Shown: positions 26,820 to 35,827 of the stretch, one piece after another
How the letters are laid out: every line of letters starts with the position of its first letter
How positions within the stretch are numbered: the first letter of the stretch is position 1
NCBI GenBank assembly: GCA_017860135.1
Contig: JAFNAG010000019.1
Span: 1 to 37,306 of the forward strand
Length of the DNA stretch: 37,306 bases
Direction: 5' to 3'
Origin: Acidobacteriota bacterium
GTDB lineage: Bacteria > Acidobacteriota > UBA6911
Position numbers and translations under genes: made by a program
Notes under the pieces: generated by a model
The model's input: the letters and a program-made list of their open reading frames with translations, nothing else
Told to the model about the DNA's origin: nothing
Database searches by the model: none

Positions 26820-26875
26820 TAACCTGACCCGGCAGGCCCCGGCCGCCGGACGGGACTTGAGGTTCCCATTGATAA

Positions 26876-26902
26876 AGGGCGCCGGCTGGCAGCCGGCGCC
26901 CT
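26876..26902. terminator. perfect GC-rich hairpin, probable bidirectional terminator
   Basis: Twelve-bp perfect arms (26876-26887 and 26891-26902) surround a 3-nt loop. It sits 57 bp after the decayed receptor's stop and 88 bp before the end of the convergent GntR gene. Downstream sequence on the plus strand becomes T-rich (TTTCGTTTTC, then TTTTTT), which suits termination. Confidence 0.6.
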
Positions 26903-26989
26903 CTCCGGCATTTCGTTTTCATGCGTGGTTTTTTGCCAAACTCAGCGGTCCTGTCCTGATCAGGGCAAGTCGATGGCGCGGCAAAAGCC

Positions 26990-27712
26990 TTACGATGGAG
27001 CCTCGGCGCGGTTATTGGTCGTGCGGGAATAGGTGTCCCCCTGGAGCTTCCGCAATCGGATGTACGGCTCGATCCCATCCATCACTTGACGGAAGCCCAG
27101 TTTGACGTGTACTTTCATTTTCTCTTCCGCCTCCTCCTCGGTACCACGAATCAAGGTCTCCATCAAATCCTGGTGATCCCGTTCACCCAGGGAGTGGATA
27201 GGCAGGCGCGGGAAAATGGCACAGAGCCAGGTGAACCAGAGCGCTTGCGTATTCTCAACCGCCCGCAGCAGCGCAGCACAATGGGTGCATTCCACGATGC
27301 GCCGGTGCAGCCTGTAGTGCAGGCTGGCAAACAGGACTGGATCCGATTTAGCGGCCGCGTCTACGCGCGCCGCCAGTTTCATTATTGACGCGCGCTCGCT
27401 CCGGGTCGCGTCCCGGGTGAACAGCTTGGCAGCCTGGGTTTCCAGTGCCTCCCGCACCACGTGATGTCCCACGACGTCCACCTGCGTTGGAATCCGCACC
27501 CTGGTTCCCGCGCGCGGACGGCTCTCCAACAGGCCTTCCACTTCGAGGCGCAACAGCGCTTCCATGACCGGCAGCAGACTCATGCCAAGTTCGGCCGCGA
27601 TTTTTCTGCGCGAGATCCCTTCGCCGATCGCAAGTTCCCCGCGCAGGATCCGGTGCCGGACAATTGTATAGGCCTTGTCCGCAAGACTGTGATTTTCAGA
27701 GGTGCTCCCCAT
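26990..27712 (-). CDS. GntR-family transcriptional regulator with FCD ligand domain
   Basis: A 240-residue regulator. The winged helix-turn-helix covers about residues 10-78 (AYTIVRHRILRGELAIGE; RKIAAELGMSLLPVMEALLRLEVEGLLESRPRAGTRV). The FCD domain runs from about 85 to 215, with histidines in LHYRLHRRIVE and HQDLMETL in the usual metal/ligand positions. The recognition helix reads SLLPVMEAL where FadR-like proteins have SRTPVREAL, so two DNA-reading arginines are replaced. FCD regulators sense small organic acids or sugar acids. It lies between two TonB receptor genes and is the natural candidate to bind the five YTGR-NATA-TCAG palindromes nearby. None lies right at its own start. The ribosome binding site is weak. 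Confidence 0.88.
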   Translation of the reverse strand: MGSTSENHSLADKAYTIVRHRILRGELAIGEGISRRKIAAELGMSLLPVMEALLRLEVEGLLESRPRAGTRVRIPTQVDVVGHHVVREALETQAAKLFTRDATRSERASIMKLAARVDAAAKSDPVLFASLHYRLHRRIVECTHCAALLRAVENTQALWFTWLCAIFPRLPIHSLGERDHQDLMETLIRGTEEEAEEKMKVHVKLGFRQVMDGIEPYIRLRKLQGDTYSRTTNNRAEAPS

Positions 27713-28679
27713 TTGCGATCTCTTTCCGGTGATGCAGCCGGCTGCTTCTTGGTGGCAGCGCCGTCAAATTTTGCGTTGAATGAAATGCAATCATAAACAG
27801 GTTATGTTATGACAGTATTGACTGAAGATCAAACGACTTCCGAGCTATTCCGCTATCCTGCCAGCATGAAGAACCCAATCACGAGTACCTGTTGATCCCT
27901 CGATGCGATTGGAACCGCCAAGACCTGCAGGACCGCCATGAACTTCCATGGAAGTCTTCGCATCGCGATGATGCCGGCTTCCCGACCCTGCAGCAGAGGA
28001 CTCCGGCGCGCGAGGCGCTGCACCCCTGCGGAGGAAGCCCGGGCGCGTGCCGTCGAAGGGTGGCTTGCCGTTTGATATATCAGAAACTTATTGACATGGC
28101 GCCCCTGTTAGTCCTAATCTGACCCCAACACTGGCACCATTAGCGGGAGAGGACAGCAACAATCGTGGCGGAGGCCGGGAAACGAAGAGTGCTCTCGATT
28201 TCCCGACGGGCGGTGCGGCAACACACAGACGCTATGCTCAGCCCATGAACGGAATTCCGTCGCATCAGCGGTGGGCGGCCGGGAACCTCATGACATCACA
28301 CGGCGCGGGCCCGCGAAGGGCGCTGCATGCATGCTGCTGCAGTGATGGATTTGCGGATTCCTCTCAGGTGCGGCTTTCCCCTGGAAGGCCGGATCCTCAG
28401 GTCTTGGCTTGCGTCAGGGTGTGAGATGACAATTTGGTCCAGATCAGCTTTCGGCCTCACGCGCATGATCTCACGCGGTACCGCACCCTTTTGCTGTCAG
28501 GAAATATTCCTTCGGGCGATGTGCGAACCGGACCCTGCGGTTCGATGTGATGTAAGCAATGGGAGCGCCCGGCGCCGTCATTCTGCAGGTTGCCGTGACA
28601 GGCCGCAACGACCAGGATATGCATATCGCCTCGGGTCAGGGCTTTGACATTCCATCCGGATGAGATAAAGGGGGGGACG
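27713..28679. other. 967-bp gap with promoter module and long leader
   Basis: No gene is supported. Operator-promoter module 3 lies at 28072-28120, so the transcript for the receptor gene would have a leader of about 550 nt. Palindromes in the gap include ACTTCCATGGAAGT (27942-27955) and CGCGGGCCCGCG (28304-28315, inside the leader). I recognise no riboswitch. The leader could be the remains of a deleted small gene or a regulatory RNA region. Confidence 0.45.
28072..28120 (+). promoter_or_regulatory. operator-promoter module 3 (intact TonB receptor)
   Basis: Operator TTGATATATCAG (28072-28083), 7-nt linker, perfect -35 TTGACA (28091-28096), 18 nt, -10 TAATCT (28115-28120). The operator centre is about 49 bp before the predicted start site. 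Geometry equals modules 1 and 2. Confidence 0.65.
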
Positions 28680-31600
28680 ATGAAACGAAGCTTTCTTGCA
28701 ATGCTTGTGCTTCTTGCGCCGTGCTTCCGTCTGGAGGCCCAGGTCGCACCGGTTTCGCAGGTGTCGGGCGTTGTGCGTGATGCCAGCGGCCTGTCGGTGC
28801 CGGACGCGGAAGTCACGATAACAAATACAGCTACTTCGGCATCGCGGACCGTGCGGAGCGCGATGAACGGATCCTACGCGATTACCAACCTTGCGGCAGG
28901 CCCATATGCCCTGCAGGTGAAGGCGCCGGGCTTTGCGACGTACACGCAGACAGGCATAGTGCTGCAGGTAAACAGCAGCCCGATACTCAACGTCACACTC
29001 AAAGTAGGCGCCATTACCGAAACTGTGGAAGTCCGGGCGGACGCGGCGATGGTGGAGTCGCGAAGTCTGGGCATCGGCCAGGTCATCGACGAAAGGCGCG
29101 TCGTCGACCTTCCGCTCAACGGACGGGATGTGTCGCAGTTGATCGCGCTCTCCGGCGCCGCGGTGGCTTACACAGGCACAACGATGAAGAGCAACCTGAA
29201 CCACGCGGAATCTTCCTCTTACTCGGTTGCCGGCGGGCAGATGAACGCGACCAACTACGTGCTGGATGGCGGCACGCACATTGACCCGCGAACGAACATC
29301 GGCTTGCCTCTGCCGTTTCCCGACGCGATGCAGGAATTCCGGGTGGAAACAAGTTCCCTGCCGGCGAGTTATGGGAGCATGCCGGGTGGCGCAGTCAATG
29401 TCATCACCAAATCAGGCACGAACAGCTTCCACGGCAACGCCTTCTGGTTTGTGCGCAACGGCGCGATGAACGCCCGGAATTTCTTCGCGCCGACGCGGGA
29501 TTCCCTCAAACGGAACCAGTTCGGCGGCACGCTCGGCGGCCCCATCCTGGAGAACAGACTCTTCTTCTTCGGCGGCCTTCAGGGCACCACCCTGCGCACC
29601 GCCCCGGTCACGGAGATTTCGTACGTTCCGACGGCAGCCGTGTTGCAGGGCGACTTTCGCCAGATCCTGGCGCCCCCCTGCCAGCCCAAGCAGGTTAATC
29701 TGTCATCGGCGATCGCCAAGGACAACGTCCTTCTCCCGGGCGTTGTGGACCCGGTGGCGATGAACTTTTTCGCGAGGCTGCCGGTGGCAACCGATCCCTG
29801 CGGTAAGATCCAGTATGGCATCGTCACCAAGACCAATGCGTATCAAGCGGTGGGGAAAATCGACTGGCAGCGAACCACGAGCGACCATATCTTCGGCCGG
29901 TATTACATCAACGATTACGATCAGGCTGCATACATGGACCCGGAAAACCTCCTGACAACCCGAAATGGCCTCCCTAACCGGGTACAGTCCATCACGCTGG
30001 GAGATACGTATGTGATCAACCCAAAGACGGTCAGTTCGTTCCGCCTCAGCTACTCCCGTTCCGCCGTGCAGCGGCTCCCCCATCCCGACAATCCCACCAT
30101 GGATGAACTGGGGTCCAAGATAACCGCCATGTTCCCCGACTATGTCGGCCAGGTGTCTGCCTCGGGTTATTTCTCGTTCCCGCTCGCGACGCTTCCCGGA
30201 TACGTTTACACGAATGTCTATGGCGTCTCCGAGACCATCGAACTCGCACTGGCGAAACATCAGCTCTCCTTCGGCTTCACCTGGAATCAGACGCGGATGA
30301 ACTCACTCGGCCCATTTCAGATGAACCCCCGCATGACTTTCACGGGGCAAATCGGCGGCAATGCGCTTGCGGATTTCATGACGGGAAACATGACCACGCT
30401 GCTGCAGGGCGGCGGGCAGATCGGCCGCGAGAAGCAGAACAGCCCGGCGCTGTATGTCCAGGACAACTGGAAAATGTCGCAGCGGTTAACGTTAAGCCTG
30501 GGATTGCGCTGGGATCCATGGCTTCCGCAGGTCAGCAAATACGAGTATGCAATGCGGTGGAGCCGCGCCGGGTTCGACGCAGTCGAAAGAAGCCAGGTTT
30601 TTGTGAATGCACCTCCGGGGGTGACCTTCCCGGGCGACCCGGACTTTGAGGGAAGAGTTACGGGGCTGAATCCAAAGTACAATCTCTTCGCACCGCGCAT
30701 CGGATTGGCTTTTGACCCCCGGGGCCTGGGCAAGGAGACGATCCGGGCGGGTTACGGCATCTTCTACGGCGGCCAGAATTACCTCTGGCACACGATGCAT
30801 GTACCGCTGAACCCACCGTGGGGATACACGATATCGCTCTCAGGGGTCAAGCTCTCGGATCCGTGGGCCACGTATCCGGGCGGCGACCCGTTTCCACCGC
30901 CGACGGAATTCCCTTCCGATTTCATTTTCCCGACCAGCGCCAAGTACGTATTTGAAGCGGATGAGGCGCGACCCACCTACATGCAGCAGTGGAACCTGTC
31001 CTTTGAGAAACAAATCGGAATCGACTGGCTGGTTGGCGCAACCTACATGGGAAACAAGACGACACACCAGTGGCTGAGCTATGCTCAGAACCCCGCCGTC
31101 TATTTCCCGGACGCCTCATGCACCCTGGGGGGTGTGACATACACCCCTTGCTCCAGCACCCGCTCCACCGACGCGCGCAGAATCCTGTCCCTTTCCGATC
31201 AGCCGAACGGGAAGTATATCGGGAATCTCTATATAACCGATGACGGCGCCAACGCAAGCTACAACGGTCTGAAGCTCTCCCTGAACCGGCGCTTCAGTCA
31301 CAACTACTCGGCGCTCGCCAATTACACGTTGTCCCACTGCCTCAATCACGGCGAAGTTGGTCAGGATATCACCAGCATGTACCAGAATCCCTACAACCGC
31401 AATGCGGAATGGGGGAACTGCGACCTGGATCGGCGTCATATTTTCAACCTCTCCATGGTTGCGCAAACCCCGAAATTTGCTACCAAATGGCTTCAGGCGG
31501 TCGCGGGCAACTGGGGATTGTCGGGGATCTTCAATTACGTCAGCGGGAGCTCGTTGACGGTCATGACGGGCACCGACGCTTCCCTCACCGCAGTCGGGAT

Positions 31601-31940
31601 GGATCGACCAAATGTGGCCGGCAATCCGAATCTGGATGACCCGACCATCAACCAGTGGTTTGACATTTACCAATTCGCGCGCAATGCTGCCGGAACCTAC
31701 GGCAGTGCCGGACGAGGCATCGTGCGCGGCCCCTCGGCGTGGAATTTTGACGCGGCCCTGTGGCGCATCATTCCGTTGACGGAGGCCGTGAATTTCGATA
31801 TTCGCTTTGAGGCGTTCAATGTATTTAACCACGCGCGCTTCGGCAATCCAAACACCACGTTCACATCGGGCAATTTCGGAAAGATCACTACTGCCGCAGA
31901 CCCGCGTATTCTGCAGTTAGCTTTTAAAATTGCCTTCTAA
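28680..31940 (+). CDS. TonB-dependent receptor, Oar-like, with carboxypeptidase-regulatory-like domain
   Basis: A 1086-residue outer-membrane protein. The signal peptide is about residues 1-20. A carboxypeptidase-regulatory-like (beta-sandwich) domain follows (VSGVVRDASGLSVPDAEVTITN to LQVKAPGF, about 27-90), then a plug region (RRVVDLPLNGRDVSQLI; NYVLDGG; GGAVNVITKSGTNSFHG). A large barrel ends in FNVFNHARFGN and a terminal LQLAFKIAF with C-terminal phenylalanine. Such receptors are numerous in Acidobacteriota and are thought to import sugars, peptides or aromatic compounds. The start at 28680 has a G-rich ribosome binding site just upstream; the longer frame adds no signal peptide. It is controlled by module 3 and has a long leader. 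The decayed receptor at 24926 is its nearest relative in the window. Confidence 0.92.
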   Translation: MKRSFLAMLVLLAPCFRLEAQVAPVSQVSGVVRDASGLSVPDAEVTITNTATSASRTVRSAMNGSYAITNLAAGPYALQVKAPGFATYTQTGIVLQVNSSPILNVTLKVGAITETVEVRADAAMVESRSLGIGQVIDERRVVDLPLNGRDVSQLIALSGAAVAYTGTTMKSNLNHAESSSYSVAGGQMNATNYVLDGGTHIDPRTNIGLPLPFPDAMQEFRVETSSLPASYGSMPGGAVNVITKSGTNSFHGNAFWFVRNGAMNARNFFAPTRDSLKRNQFGGTLGGPILENRLFFFGGLQGTTLRTAPVTEISYVPTAAVLQGDFRQILAPPCQPKQVNLSSAIAKDNVLLPGVVDPVAMNFFARLPVATDPCGKIQYGIVTKTNAYQAVGKIDWQRTTSDHIFGRYYINDYDQAAYMDPENLLTTRNGLPNRVQSITLGDTYVINPKTVSSFRLSYSRSAVQRLPHPDNPTMDELGSKITAMFPDYVGQVSASGYFSFPLATLPGYVYTNVYGVSETIELALAKHQLSFGFTWNQTRMNSLGPFQMNPRMTFTGQIGGNALADFMTGNMTTLLQGGGQIGREKQNSPALYVQDNWKMSQRLTLSLGLRWDPWLPQVSKYEYAMRWSRAGFDAVERSQVFVNAPPGVTFPGDPDFEGRVTGLNPKYNLFAPRIGLAFDPRGLGKETIRAGYGIFYGGQNYLWHTMHVPLNPPWGYTISLSGVKLSDPWATYPGGDPFPPPTEFPSDFIFPTSAKYVFEADEARPTYMQQWNLSFEKQIGIDWLVGATYMGNKTTHQWLSYAQNPAVYFPDASCTLGGVTYTPCSSTRSTDARRILSLSDQPNGKYIGNLYITDDGANASYNGLKLSLNRRFSHNYSALANYTLSHCLNHGEVGQDITSMYQNPYNRNAEWGNCDLDRRHIFNLSMVAQTPKFATKWLQAVAGNWGLSGIFNYVSGSSLTVMTGTDASLTAVGMDRPNVAGNPNLDDPTINQWFDIYQFARNAAGTYGSAGRGIVRGPSAWNFDAALWRIIPLTEAVNFDIRFEAFNVFNHARFGNPNTTFTSGNFGKITTAADPRILQLAFKIAF

Positions 31941-32381
31941 GGGGGAAGGTCGCGGATAGGACAGAGCCAAATTCGGACGGACGGTTTCGGTGCCCACATT
32001 CGAAGGCTCGGGCGACTCCCGGCCCGAGCCCGCCTGGCGCAACAGTGGATTCCGGTCAAGTCCGATTCCTCCCACGGCGGGCCACCGGCTGTAACTGGCA
32101 GCCGATCCCTTAATTGTTGAGTTTCGCGGGATGTGGTGACGAATAAGGATGGAGCGCGGGCGTCCCGCCCGCATGCCCAAGGAAGGCAAAGCCGGGGTTT
32201 TTTTCGGGCGGCACGCCCGCGCTCCACCGCTGCTCGGATTCTGATTCGTTTCAATTCTTGCCGTTGTCTTTTGCGAAGCCTAATAGATGTCGAATCGCCT
32301 CCCGAAACAGGCGGAAAGTGTCGGGGGCCAACATAAAGTCAGGAGGCATCTGATAGGAAACGGCCGAAAGGAAATTTCCCA
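31941..32381. other. intergenic region with inverted repeat, no gene
   Basis: No coding sequence is supported. The gap carries the 22-bp inverted repeat at 32150-32226. The remainder shows no promoter match that I trust. Confidence 0.4.
32150..32226. repeat. 22-bp inverted repeat, dispersed GC-rich palindrome type
   Basis: Arms 32150-32171 and 32205-32226 are reverse complements with one mismatch, around a 33-nt spacer that contains a run of seven T. The arms are of the GGAGCGCGGGCG...CCCGC kind commonly repeated between genes in environmental genomes. It could act as a terminator for the receptor transcript 210 bp upstream. Confidence 0.55.
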
Positions 32382-33446
32382 ATGTCAGCCCGATCGTTTA
32401 TGCGCAGGATTGCGCATTGGAGCGTACTCTTGCTGTCGTCTTTGTTGTTCTGTTCGGGGATGTACGGCAGGGCCATGGCACAACAGACCGGCATCAAGTT
32501 CAAGAAACCGGTATTTGGCGGCGCCTGCAAAGCCTGTCCTTGGGGCGCCATGGCAGAGATCGTGAAGTCGGCTATGCAGCCTTATGGCTACGATGTTCAG
32601 GTCTGCTATACCTGCTCGGGCGTGGATGCCCCCAGGATCGTCGCAGAAGCGAAAAAAGGGCCTGCTCCGAAGCCCGAATCACTGACGCCGCTTCCTCCTC
32701 CTGATGGTCCTGTCGATTTCGGCGCAACTGCTGCGCACTTCCTTTGGGAGGCGTATCAGGGTATCGGTAAATATGCACCTGACGGACCGATGAAGCACCT
32801 GCGCCTCCTGGCTAACATTCAGGATCCTCTGTATCTGGTAGTCGCGGTGAAGGCCGACTCCGGCATTGCCGATCTGCGCCAAATCAGGGAGAAAAAATTG
32901 CCCGTGCGTATCATGGGTAATCTCGAGGCTGCCTATTCGGATGCCGTACTTGCCTATTTCGGGATTACCGCAAAGGAACTCGAATCCTGGGGCGGCCGGA
33001 TGGTGAGGTCCAACGCCGAAGGGCGCAGAAACTTTGATGTTGTCATCCACGAAGCAAGCAGGGGCAATCCTCCCGAATTCAGTCTTTTCAACGAAATCAG
33101 CGAGACTACGCGCCTCAACTACCTGGACTTGCCCGAAGATCTGCTCGTACAAATGGCCGGGGATTTCGAACTCGAGCGCCGAAGCCTGCCAATTGGCTTC
33201 CTGCGAGGGATCGACCGGACAATTCCGACGGTCGCCCGGTCCGGCACGGTCGTCTATGGTCGGGCGGACGTTCCCGATGAGTTTGCCTATGCCGTGGCGA
33301 AGGCGCTCGACGAACAGCAGGACCTGTTTGCGTGGAGCAACAACACGTTTTCGTATAACCGCTTCAGGGTCGGCAAGGCATTCGGTGTCCCGCTGCATCC
33401 CGGTGCCGCCCGCTATTATCGGGAGAAGGGCTACATAACCAAATAA
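32382..33446 (+). CDS. TAXI-family TRAP-type solute-binding protein, orphan
   Basis: A 354-residue exported protein with a signal peptide of about 34 residues (cleavage near AMA-QQ). The fold is that of TAXI-type receptors: a start on VFGG, central PMKHLRLLANIQDPLYLVVAVKADSGIADL, and a closing ALDEQQDLFAWSN to HPGAARYYREKGY. Unusual is a cysteine set in the mature N-terminus, GGACKACPWG (C-x2-C) and VCYTCSG (C-x2-C), which could form disulfides or bind metal. No TRAP permease gene (DctM/DctQ or the fused form) is present in the window, so it may serve a distant transporter or act as a sensor. AAGGAAA lies 7 nt before the ATG. Confidence 0.7.
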   Translation: MSARSFMRRIAHWSVLLLSSLLFCSGMYGRAMAQQTGIKFKKPVFGGACKACPWGAMAEIVKSAMQPYGYDVQVCYTCSGVDAPRIVAEAKKGPAPKPESLTPLPPPDGPVDFGATAAHFLWEAYQGIGKYAPDGPMKHLRLLANIQDPLYLVVAVKADSGIADLRQIREKKLPVRIMGNLEAAYSDAVLAYFGITAKELESWGGRMVRSNAEGRRNFDVVIHEASRGNPPEFSLFNEISETTRLNYLDLPEDLLVQMAGDFELERRSLPIGFLRGIDRTIPTVARSGTVVYGRADVPDEFAYAVAKALDEQQDLFAWSNNTFSYNRFRVGKAFGVPLHPGAARYYREKGYITK

Positions 33447-33566
33447 GCGAGTCCAGTGGGTACTCGATATCGCTAGAGTTCTCGACGGAACCGCCACATC
33501 TGCAGCACAGGCCAAAGGGAATCGACCAGCGATCGTCAGCCCGTTCCGGTGCCGTGGAAATCGAGG

Positions 33567-34841
33567 CTAGATCAGTTCAGTCGTACCCGGGATTGCCACA
33601 GGGTCCGTCTGGTTGGGTCCGAACTCATACTTGGCCGGCGAAAGGTCGAGCTTCGACGAGTTCATCGCCCATTCCCAGGAAATGGCGCGGCCCGTGTAGG
33701 CGCTCATCCGGCCGATCACCGCACACAAGGTGCTTTCGGCGATCTGGCGGCCTTCATTGAGAACCTTCCCCTTCCGGATCGAGGCAATCAGGTCGACGTG
33801 CTCCTGAACGTAGGGTTTGCCTTCCTTGTCATTGTATTTCCAGGCTTTCTTCCCTTGGATCTCGCCGGAGCTCAACGCCACTCCCTTTGTGCCGACGATG
33901 CGTTCTTCGACGCGTTCCGCGCATCCCTTGGTCTGCCGGCACATGCTGGCCACACGGACTCCGTTGGGATATTCGAATTCGACGAAAAAGTGGTCGAAGA
34001 TATTGCCGAATTCGGGGGCGATGCGGACCTGGCGTCCGCCCATGCCCATGATGTTTTTGGGCATGGCCCCGATCGCCCAGTTCACCACGTCGATGTTGTG
34101 CACGTGTTGTTCGACAATGTGGTCGCCGGAGAGCCAGGCGAAATAGAGCCAGTTGCGGCACTGCCACTCCATCTCGCTCATGCCTTCGGCGCGCCTCCTG
34201 ACCCAGAGGTCGCCCTGGTTCCAGTAACACTGCGCGGAGACGATCTCTCCGATCTGCCCGTCATGGATGCGTTTCATGAGCTCGAGGTAGCGCTTCTGAT
34301 GCCGTCGCTGCGTTCCCGCGACGACCGCCAGGCCCTTCTGCTTTGCCAGTTCGGAGGAGGCGATCACCGAGCGGACGCCCACGGGATCCACCGCGACAGG
34401 CTTCTCCATGAATATGTGTTTGCCGGCATCAACCGCCGCCTTCAGGTGAATTGGGCGGAAGCCGGGAGGGGCGGCGGTGACGATGAGATTGACGTCCGGG
34501 CAGGCGCATACCTGGAGGTAGTTGTCGAATCCGGTGAAACGGCGCTCGACCGGCACCTTGATCCGTTCCGGGAAAGCTTCACTGAGCTTCTTGAAGGAAC
34601 CCTCGATCCGGTCGGGCACCAGGTCCCCCATCGCGACGATTTCCACTCCCGGGTCCGCGTTGAGACAATCCAGTGCCGCGCCGGTGCCGCGCCCTCCGCA
34701 GCCGATTACTCCCACTCTGATCATGTCCGATCCGGCAGCGAAGAGCCCGAGGTTTCCGGGCATGGCCGCTGCCAGCGAGGCCGCAGCTGCCGTCTTGACG
34801 AAGTCACGCCGGGTTACCGATGCATTATCCGGGTTATCCAT
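33567..34841 (-). CDS. Gfo/Idh/MocA-family oxidoreductase with Tat signal
   Basis: A 424-residue NAD(P)-dependent oxidoreductase. The Tat leader is VTRRDFVKTAAAASLAAAM (residues 9-27). The Rossmann dinucleotide motif GVIGCGGRGTG spans about 44-54. The active-site EKP is at 146-148 (FMEKPVAVD), and the histidine-rich catalytic segment is GDHIVEQHVHNIDVVNW. Such exported members act on sugars or sugar acids and often retain a tightly bound cofactor. It is the last gene of a minus-strand run, 23 bp after the isomerase-like gene. It probably handles the same compound as that enzyme. Confidence 0.9.
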   Translation of the reverse strand: MDNPDNASVTRRDFVKTAAAASLAAAMPGNLGLFAAGSDMIRVGVIGCGGRGTGAALDCLNADPGVEIVAMGDLVPDRIEGSFKKLSEAFPERIKVPVERRFTGFDNYLQVCACPDVNLIVTAAPPGFRPIHLKAAVDAGKHIFMEKPVAVDPVGVRSVIASSELAKQKGLAVVAGTQRRHQKRYLELMKRIHDGQIGEIVSAQCYWNQGDLWVRRRAEGMSEMEWQCRNWLYFAWLSGDHIVEQHVHNIDVVNWAIGAMPKNIMGMGGRQVRIAPEFGNIFDHFFVEFEYPNGVRVASMCRQTKGCAERVEERIVGTKGVALSSGEIQGKKAWKYNDKEGKPYVQEHVDLIASIRKGKVLNEGRQIAESTLCAVIGRMSAYTGRAISWEWAMNSSKLDLSPAKYEFGPNQTDPVAIPGTTELI

Positions 34842-34864
34842 GGTTTTTGCTCCTTTCCATCCGG

Positions 34865-35788
34865 TTAGAACTGGTCACAAGCGCGGTAGGCCTCGATGAC
34901 CGCCCGCTCGCCGTCCTTGCCGGGTTTGCTTTGTCCGTGCTCCATGCACAGGACACCCTGATATCCTTTGCCGTGTATCCATTTAAAAACGTTCCGGTAG
35001 TTGATTTCGCCCGTGGTAGGCTCGTTCCGTCCCGGATTGTCGCCTATATGGAACGCTGCGATCTCATCCCAGGCGGCTTCGATATTGGGGATGAGGTTCC
35101 CCTCGGTGATCTGCTGGTGATACATGTCGTTGATGATCTTGCACGACGGGCTGTTTACGGCCTTGCAGATTGCATACGCCTGCGGAATCCTGGTCAGGAA
35201 CAGTCCGGGGTGATTCTTGGGATTGAGCGGCTCGAGCACGATGACCAGTGCGGCAGGCTGGCAGATGTCGACGCAGGCTCGCAGATTCTCTATGACGTTG
35301 GCCGTCTGATAATCCCAGGCGAGACTCTCGTCGAGGCGTCCCGGCACCACCAGAGCCTGTTTGCAGCCTGTCCGCTTCATGGTCTCGACGCCGTCTTTCA
35401 TCTTCTGGAGGAGCATCTCCCTCACGTCCTTGTCACGGGTCACGAAGCTCTTTTTGCCGAAGTCTGCGTAAAGGACGAATGGGCCGAGCGCCATGCCGCG
35501 CCTGGCCAGTTCCCGGGCGATCAGTTCCTGCTGTTCGACGGGCCGGTTCATGATCCCATTATCGAACATGGCCGTGAAACCCTGATCGTAAGCGAACTGG
35601 ATCTGGGCCGCGGGGTCGCTGCCGGCATGGTTCCGGAACTGGGAAAGGCTCGGCGCGTACTTGAGTTTGAACCGTGCCGCTGTCGCTTCGCCGGTTGCGG
35701 CTGCCTGCTGCCCTCCAGAGGCTATCCCGGGGATTGCCAGCGCGGCAGCGGCAACACTGCTCAAGGAAATGAAATCTCTACGCTTCAT
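34865..35788 (-). CDS. hydroxypyruvate isomerase-like TIM-barrel protein with Tat signal
   Basis: A 307-residue protein. The Tat leader is MKRRDFISLSSVAAAALAIPG. The mature part is a xylose-isomerase-like TIM barrel of the Hyi type, with acidic and histidine residues at the barrel mouth (VLEPLNPKNHPG; CKIINDMYHQQ; AFHIGDNPGRNEP; LCMEHGQS). The GDNPGR/EP segment is characteristic of the Hyi group. It presumably isomerises a keto-acid or sugar derivative in the periplasm. I chose the ATG at 35788 over 35809 because AGGAGG lies 6 nt upstream and because the Tat motif starts there. It is flanked by the EEP gene (39 bp) and the oxidoreductase gene (23 bp) on the same strand. Confidence 0.88.
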   Translation of the reverse strand: MKRRDFISLSSVAAAALAIPGIASGGQQAAATGEATAARFKLKYAPSLSQFRNHAGSDPAAQIQFAYDQGFTAMFDNGIMNRPVEQQELIARELARRGMALGPFVLYADFGKKSFVTRDKDVREMLLQKMKDGVETMKRTGCKQALVVPGRLDESLAWDYQTANVIENLRACVDICQPAALVIVLEPLNPKNHPGLFLTRIPQAYAICKAVNSPSCKIINDMYHQQITEGNLIPNIEAAWDEIAAFHIGDNPGRNEPTTGEINYRNVFKWIHGKGYQGVLCMEHGQSKPGKDGERAVIEAYRACDQF

Positions 35789-35827
35789 GGTGTGCCTCCT
35801 CGTGGGCATGGAAGTGGCCGCTCACAC

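Noticed and set aside
27942-27955. Perfect 14-bp palindrome ACTTCCATGGAAGT as a regulator site
   Set aside because: It is a single occurrence not placed near a recognisable promoter; chance cannot be excluded.
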